Assembly: GCA_001792895.1 (NCBI GenBank)
Contig: MARA01000007.1
Span: forward strand, 806,001-870,000
DNA from: Lentinus brumalis
Taxonomy: Eukaryota > Basidiomycota > Agaricomycetes > Polyporales > Polyporaceae
Length of the DNA stretch: 64,000 nucleotides
Direction of reading: 5' to 3'
Below, one piece after another: positions 59,086-64,000 of the stretch. Below the pieces are notes generated by a model, which worked only from the letters and a program-made list of their open reading frames with translations, did no database searches and had not been told where the DNA came from. The translations under genes and the position numbers were made by a program. Position 1 is the first letter of the stretch. Each line of letters opens with the position of its first letter.

Positions 59086-59319
59086 GGATGCATCAGATTC
59101 AGCCCGATGCGATGGTGCCTGGTGATGCATTTGGAAGACGCCGGAGAGGTGCCTGAATGGGAGGCGGGAGCGCCCGGGCAGGACCGAGCAGGGCGCTCCG
59201 GGGAATCAAGGATACCCGAGCCGGTGGCTGTACGCCCAAGCGCTCGCGGATGCATCCCATTGGATGGGATGCATCGGCCTGTCGGCGTAACTCCGTAATA
59301 GATGCATCCAACGTACTGA
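59086..59319 (-). repeat. right terminal inverted repeat and GATGCATC cluster
   Basis: The TIR core occupies 59301-59319. GATGCATC or GATGCAT also occurs at about 59087, 59123, 59249 and 59268. The same palindrome occurs three times within 80 bp at the left end. Clustered palindromes at both ends suggest transposase-binding sites. Confidence 0.65.
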
Positions 59320-59327
59320 TACTCTAC

Positions 59328-59335
59328 GTGTATCA
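59328..59335. repeat. target site duplication, right, of KDZ element
   Basis: Exact copy of the 8-bp repeat at 42007-42014. The DUF6533 copy B sequence continues immediately to its right (GTATCATC matches copy A). Confidence 0.75.
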
Positions 59336-59663
59336 TCGATTGTCAGCCTCGGAGCACAAGCAATGTTGGCCCTGGACTCACCAAGTGACCAGCGAAAGTT
59401 GATTCACATCGCCACTCAGTACGGACTGACATCCCCCGAACATTGGCAGGACCGTGGGCTGGGTTTTTGACAAGGCATACTGTTGATGAACCGGTGTCAA
59501 ACGACACCCTTCGTATTACAGTAAACGGCCGCTTACGACATTTGGACTGATGAAGGCCTCATTCAAAAAGAAGATCGCGACGGTCAGGATGCTCTTACCG
59601 CCGGATAGAGCATATGCTCTGAGAGCGAGGAAGACTATGATAGAGCATGGGTATCAGAGCTTT

Positions 59664-60975
59664 CATCAGCAAAATCACACATTAGCTTAGGGAACTTACG
59701 GCAACTTTGATCTTACGGGACAACTTACATCTTACGGTGCATGGACTTACAGGTAACTTAGAGATCTTACAGAGCTTACGATCATTAGCGCCGATGAGCC
59801 GCGCAGCCACATGGTGCGCATGCTCACAGTGTCTACTAGTTGTGCGCTGAAACTCTGACAGGCACACTGGCACAGAGACAGCGGGTGCCGCCTTTTCGCT
59901 TTGAGTAGTGGATGCGAGTGAAGCAAGCGTTCTGCAGGTGCCCAAGTCGGAGCGGAAGAGACAAGTCCTAGTGGACCGGCCCTAAAGCCGCCCGGCAATT
60001 TGCGGATGTTCGACTTTGCGACGGAACTCTGCCTCTACTACCGCTGCCGTGCTGCTCGCTCATCCTCTCTGGTCCTTGCTTTGCTTCCATGCTCGGGGCT
60101 CGGTACTTGGCTTTCTGGGGACAAACTGTGCTGGATCTCTGTCTTGGGATTGCTGGTATAACCGGATGGCTTGCGATATGTAGGCTCTGTGGCGGTCAGT
60201 CCCCTCGGGAGGGGGCGCTCACGGTGAGTGTTTTTCAACTCCTTCAGTGGGTGCGGTCGAAGGACGAGCAGGGTGGGAACGGTGAGAAGGGACAGGAGGG
60301 CAAAAAGGGCGAAAAGGGCGAGCAGGGCGAGTAGGGCGAGGGCGCAATCATGAGCTAGGTCAGTATGCTATCATCGGCGGCATCTGTCCTCACTGCTCAC
60401 TCGGTTTACGCCAGCCTCACGATCCCTCTTGTCTACCGGCATCATTGCAAGGTAAGCTTGCATTGTTCGTACCTGCTCAAACTGCAGCTGACTTGAAGTA
60501 CAGATCAGCACCACATTGAGACGTTGTCAAACAACGCAGTAAGTGTCTGTGATGAATTGGTGGACGCTGACTCACTAGTCTGTCTGCTCGGGATAGTACA
60601 GAGTTTCATGTACTACTCCCACAGCTGACCTTCGTCGTTCAGGGCTTGCCGCCTGCTATTGCGAATGGCGGGACCTTGGTGGGTATTAGTTCAGTATTAG
60701 TACATAGCATGATGTATACCATACCGTAGAATTGAATCACCTGTCCACCCAACCTATTGTGTGAATGGCTCGGCAGAGTCGCCTACAATCAATTGGTGTA
60801 AGATCAATGAATAAGGTGCTGTAAGTCGATCCTAAGATCACTCATAAGTTCATGCATCTTACAAGGGGATGGGTACATAACTTAAATAAGACCAACCATC
60901 TTAGTTCTTACGCCGTCTTACGGATCTTACAGAAGCCCCATAAGATGCCTAAGATGAAATGCGACATTGCTGATG
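59664..60975. mobile_element. 1.3-kb non-autonomous element with CTTAC-rich ends
   Basis: Relative to copy A, DUF6533 copy B carries an extra 1.3 kb in one intron. Its ends are imperfect inverted repeats of about 38 bp: CATCAGCAAAATC at 59664 against the inverse CATCAGCAATGTC ending at 60975, both continuing into CTTAGG and CTTA. Many CTTAC/GTAAG motifs crowd the outer 150 bp of both ends. TCAGAG occurs beside both ends, but an exact target duplication was not resolved. No coding frame is present, so it is probably a MITE-like relic. The superfamily is unknown. Confidence 0.55.
60272..60342 (+). repeat. purine-rich low-complexity tract
   Basis: Repeated GGGCGA, GAGCAG and AAAGGG units run through this tract inside the 1.3-kb element. 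It is simple sequence with no visible function. Confidence 0.6.
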
Positions 60976-61713
60976 TTCAGAGGAAGGTCGGCCGGACGGA
61001 GTTTAAGCTCGGCTCACCTGCACCACCAGTATACGCGAAGAGCCGCAGTATCATATCTGCATATGTTACAATGTTACAGCTGTGGCGTGGCGGATAGTGT
61101 CAGTAGAAGCTCTCATCAGACGAGCAAGTACCGTCAAGGCCCTCACCTCTGCAGGAGGCATTACGCTCGGTAGCAACATGCCTCAGGAGGGCGGACGCAC
61201 CTCACTCTCTGTTTGATACCACGCAGCGACGTCGACAATGGCGATTGCGAGCCAGCAGTACCGACTCATAATATACAGAGCGCTGATTGCGGTTGGCTTC
61301 CTGCCCCAAATGTAGGGAACTTCGCGAGGCAAATTTAGGCAACCGTCGTATAGCAGCAATGCTTATGCGCGGTTGTCAGTAAACGCAAACCCTGGACGTG
61401 AACATGCACAGAGACGCACCGATGACTGCAAATGAGACGAGTTTGGTGTCGTAGCTGAAGTCACAGAACCGTGAGCAAAGCAACTCGAAGGACGGAACTA
61501 TGTTCAAAGTTACCCGAGCGTCGCATTCAGAACCGAGATGGTCTCCGAAGACATGTAGATCACCCGAGAGTGATTGTAGAGGTAGGTTGTTTCGCAATCG
61601 AGCAGGAGGACGAGGACGAGGAACGTTTGTCCTGCCCCCTTATTCATAAGTGTCCAGCGCAGCGCTAGAATGTCCGGTAGCTGGAGTTCCGTGAACGCGG
61701 GTGCTGATACTCG

Positions 61714-62274
61714 TAAGGCTCCAACCATTTAGTTTATTTACTGTTTATAAACGGTTATTACTGTATACTGTTTCAGTTTATTTACATGACCGGGAGTAAA
61801 TGGGGTAAAAGGTTTAGTAAACAGTAAATAAATAGTTGGTCGCTGGGGGCGGCTTACCACTCAGAGAAGCTTTTAAACGCATACCCTGGCATATAATGAG
61901 GCGTCAGACCGTCAAAGTCTTCGAAGTACAGACGGTTTGAAGGCTCCAGACAACCTCACTTGCCCCGGGTCATTCATTAATGACCCCGATTGAGGCAAGG
62001 CTTATGTCATCTCTGAGCGCCTACTCACATGTCACTGCCGAAGACTCCTCAAAGCTCGCTGAGGGCTCTTCCTACTCATGTACTGGTTGCTCGAGCAGTG
62101 GTACGGTCCATTCAAGGCAGACGGAGTAGGATATTACAGGTTCAAGCAGATTTCAAGGACCCTCAGGTGAAACCGTTTGTTTACTGTGTATTTACTGTTT
62201 ATAAACATTTACTAACGCTTTACTGTTTATTTACACCTGCAGGTGTAAACATAAACTAAACAGTTGGAGCCTTA
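61714..62274. mobile_element. 561-bp hAT-like MITE
   Basis: The ends TAAGGCTCCAAC (61714-61725) and its exact inverse (62263-62274) extend, with two mismatches, to 24 bp through TTTAGTTTAT. A perfect 8-bp duplication GATACTCG flanks it at 61706-61713 and 62275-62282. An 8-bp duplication and ends starting TA fit hAT elements. The inner ends are AT-rich with repeated TTTACTGTTTA. No transposase is encoded. It lies about 160 bp upstream of the start codon of DUF6533 copy B. Confidence 0.8.
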
Positions 62275-62282
62275 GATACTCG

Positions 62283-63116
62283 CATGGAGCAGACTTCCAT
62301 AGCTTGAGCCGCCGCCGCGCGGCAGACATAGACCGCTTAGCAATGGCGACCGTCCAGGGGGAGCGCTGGGGTAGAAGTAAGATCTCGCTCGAAAGATGAT
62401 TGAACAACCTCGAATGCGTCTTCGTCCGGGAAGACGCTCCCCAAAAGGTATCCACCTCCGAGCCTGTACGCGCCCTTGCGCGCAACTTGCGCGGTTCCGA
62501 CTCCTCTACATCTTCGCCGTGCCTTTCTCGACGTACCGTCATCACGGTCGTAACGATCGCGACAGGTTGCTTTGCGAAAAGCGACGTCTCCACTGTCCAG
62601 GGATGACGGAAAGATGATCACCGGTGACCGGATCAATCTCGTGCATAGCTCTCCCATGCTCCTCATGCCTTCATCCACCACCCCATTCAGCACCCTTCAC
62701 ATTTATCGGAAAGATGAGAGAGAGACGGGCATGGGAGGAACATACATGCATGTCCGGATTGCGAGCCCAATCCTACGCGGATGTTGCGTCGGATCTGATC
62801 AGCCCTCCGAAATGACCAGAGGTCGACTGCTTGGGCACCCTCCGCAGAATCAACGACAGACATTGCTCAGGTTGAGAGAGGTCGAGAGCGCGTGAGCAGT
62901 GCAGTCATGATCGGCTTGAGGAGGAGAGGCAACGTACGCGCGTCCACAGGACAGAACAAGATCCAAGAATGGCAACTGAACCGCCCACCGAACTTCTCTC
63001 GGCACGACATGATGAGATATGGTCCACCTTCAATCCGGAGATGGTGTTCGTAGCAAGTTTTATAGTTTGAGAAGATACTGTGCCGCATATGTTGTGCGTT
63101 ACACCCAGTTAAGCGT
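62283..63116. other. intergenic, nothing supported
   Basis: About 830 bp between the MITE and DUF6533 copy C. Short frames here lack support. Part of it, around 62955-62995, is similar to 39050-39090. Confidence 0.35.
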
Positions 63117-64000
63117 TCACACAGGCTCCTCCGGAGGGTTGCCCATATCTACATTACTCTCGAAAAGTGCAGACGGGACTTCGGAATGAGCGGGTGTGAG
63201 GTCTACCGTCAGCGTCGGCACTCCTAAGCTCATTGAGTCAATAGCATCTAATTGAGCTCGCGCTGCAAGGTCACTCAAGTCGAGAAGAAAGCGCGAAGTG
63301 ACTATCGAAGTGAGGCTGGGCCGAGGCAGAGAAGAGTCAGCCGCAGCTTCAGCCTTCGATACAACGAACATATTAGAAAAGACTCACGCATCTCTGAACT
63401 GTCCAATGTACTCCACAAGCTGGCGAATAACTGGCTGCGATGACTACATCCAACTATTAGCGACGCATGCACATGGTCAGGGAAGGACTCAGTAACGCAC
63501 GTATTCATCGAGTGCCCACACGACCGACGTCATGATAATGGGAAGACTGGCGATCACTAGACTAAGCAAACCGAGGGTCATCCTGGAGTCAGGAAGCTAG
63601 GACTGACATGAAGCACATGATGCCTGTGTACACGGATTGTGAGCTGAGATAGGGCACACCACGCTCACGCCAGAGCGACACACACCATTTCTGAGCAACA
63701 CTGTCATGAGCGTCGCTGAGGCAGTAGAATGTCGGAACGTTTTGCGAAGGGTACCCCGTGTCTTGCTCAAAGTCAGGACAATCACAACGAGGCGCGTATC
63801 ACTTCCATCCGTCCGCCAGCGGATAAGTATGTACTGTCACCACGAGGTCCGCGAAGCACTTACTAGCCGATCGGATTAGGCGGCAAAGTACGGAATCCTG
63901 GCTGAATCAGCGCTCACCGGTTATGGAGCACCGAAAAGTCCGTATCCCAACTCAAGACAGATTGACAGCCGATGAACGCAGGAAGTACTTGGGCGTGCAG
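63117..64000 (-). CDS. DUF6533 membrane protein (array copy C), 3' part, continues beyond window
   Basis: The tail exon reads TSIVTSRFLLDLSDLAARAQ, then SMSLGVPTLTVDLTP and SEVPSALFESNVDMG, ending at 63117, closely matching copies A and B. Upstream exons are visible near 63540-63370 and 63785-63630 (MIVLTLSKTRGTLRKTF, SATLMTVLLRNG). The sequence near the window end still aligns with the copy A region around 40140. The 5' half lies outside. Integrity cannot be judged. Confidence 0.6.

Larger units (their letters stand above)
42015..59327 (+). mobile_element. 17.3-kb KDZ-family DNA transposon with cargo genes
   Basis: The borders are set by three agreeing signs. First, a perfect 8-bp direct repeat GTGTATCA lies at 42007-42014 and 59328-59335. 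Second, imperfect terminal inverted repeats of 28 bp (42015-42042 against 59300-59327, 21 matches) contain the core TCAGTACGYTGGATGCATC, 18 of 19 identical. Third, DUF6533 copy B is interrupted exactly here compared with copy A. The palindrome GATGCATC recurs just inside both ends. A KDZ transposase occupies 53585-57477 on the plus strand; the cargo genes at 43.2-52.1 kb and 57.7-58.2 kb are on the minus strand. KDZ elements in basidiomycetes are known to be large, and some carry extra genes (TET/JBP in mushrooms); I see no TET/JBP here. Mobility is inferred, not shown. Confidence 0.82.
41258..61554 (-). pseudogene. DUF6533 membrane protein (array copy B), split by insertions
   Basis: The 5' part lies at 61554-59336: MSSETISVLNATL, then SYDTKLVSFAVI, then the signature exon near 61360-61210, the ADI-type exon near 61080-61010 and the ALRAYALSGG exon near 59640-59545. 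The 3' part lies at 42006-41258: IRVSRTAMILSELTVVIM with TLATVLLRNG, and the tail TSIVTSRFLLDLAELASRAE. Both parts align in order with copy A. At the junction, copy A has TTGTATCATC; here the left side ends in GTGTATCA and the right side resumes at GTGTATCATC. So one gene was cut by the 17.3-kb element. A second insertion (59664-60975) lies in another intron and a MITE lies upstream of the start. The gene is surely inactive. Confidence 0.75.

Noticed and set aside
42015..59327. TET/JBP dioxygenase as cargo, as reported for some mushroom KDZ elements
   Set aside because: No HxD...H iron-binding pattern or related segment was found in any cargo gene.
1..64000. tRNA, rRNA and CRISPR arrays
   Set aside because: No tRNA B-box with cloverleaf potential, no rRNA-like block and no regularly spaced repeats were noticed on either strand.

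Overview
The window looks like nuclear DNA of a filamentous basidiomycete (Agaricomycetes; a Polyporales-like wood or litter fungus is my guess). It is GC-rich, its genes carry many introns of about 45-60 nt with GTRNGT donors and short CAG/TAG acceptors, and it holds families typical of mushroom-forming fungi: BTB/POZ repeats, DUF6533 membrane proteins, GMC oxidoreductases and a KDZ transposase. All functional assignments come from reading the sequence; no search was run. I saw no rRNA, tRNA or CRISPR array.

Layout. 0-5.8 kb: divergent BTB/POZ pair, an NmrA-like protein, an Hsp20 with a heat-shock-element-like palindrome upstream. 6.2-12.7 kb: a short-chain dehydrogenase and two convergent DUF6533 membrane proteins. 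13.6-18.6 kb: a decayed carboxylesterase, two more BTB/POZ genes, a decayed dehydrogenase tail. 18.6-22.7 kb: mostly unassigned. 22.7-36.5 kb: a divergent pair (multi-pass membrane protein / GMC oxidoreductase) present twice in inverted orientation, with a broken BTB/POZ gene and an ABC half-transporter between the copies. 37.8-38.7 kb: a methyltransferase. 39.2-64 kb: a tandem array of DUF6533 genes on the minus strand (copies A, B, C; C runs off the window).

The most interesting object lies inside DUF6533 copy B. The copy is cut in two by a 17.3-kb insertion at about 42015-59327. It is flanked by a perfect 8-bp direct repeat (GTGTATCA), has imperfect terminal inverted repeats with a 19-bp core, and has clusters of the palindrome GATGCATC near both ends. 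It carries a KDZ-family transposase (about 1107 aa, 12 exons, every splice phase consistent) plus at least four other genes, all on the opposite strand: a 985-aa protein with a GRF-like zinc finger and a SUMO-interaction-like motif, a 737-codon ORF, a roughly 630-aa protein and a 158-aa protein with a basic tail. I read this as a cargo-carrying KDZ DNA transposon. A second element of about 1.3 kb sits in another intron of the same gene, and a 561-bp hAT-like MITE with an 8-bp duplication lies about 160 bp upstream of its start codon.

A second theme is that several otherwise well-preserved genes (dehydrogenase, BTB copy 3, ABC transporter, membrane-protein copy 2, methyltransferase, one cargo gene) each need one extra base, mostly in a short G or C run, to read through. 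That pattern fits consensus undercalling in the assembly at least as well as real gene death, so those genes should not be written off as pseudogenes. Others (carboxylesterase, BTB copy 5, the dehydrogenase tail) have in-frame stops and look truly decayed.
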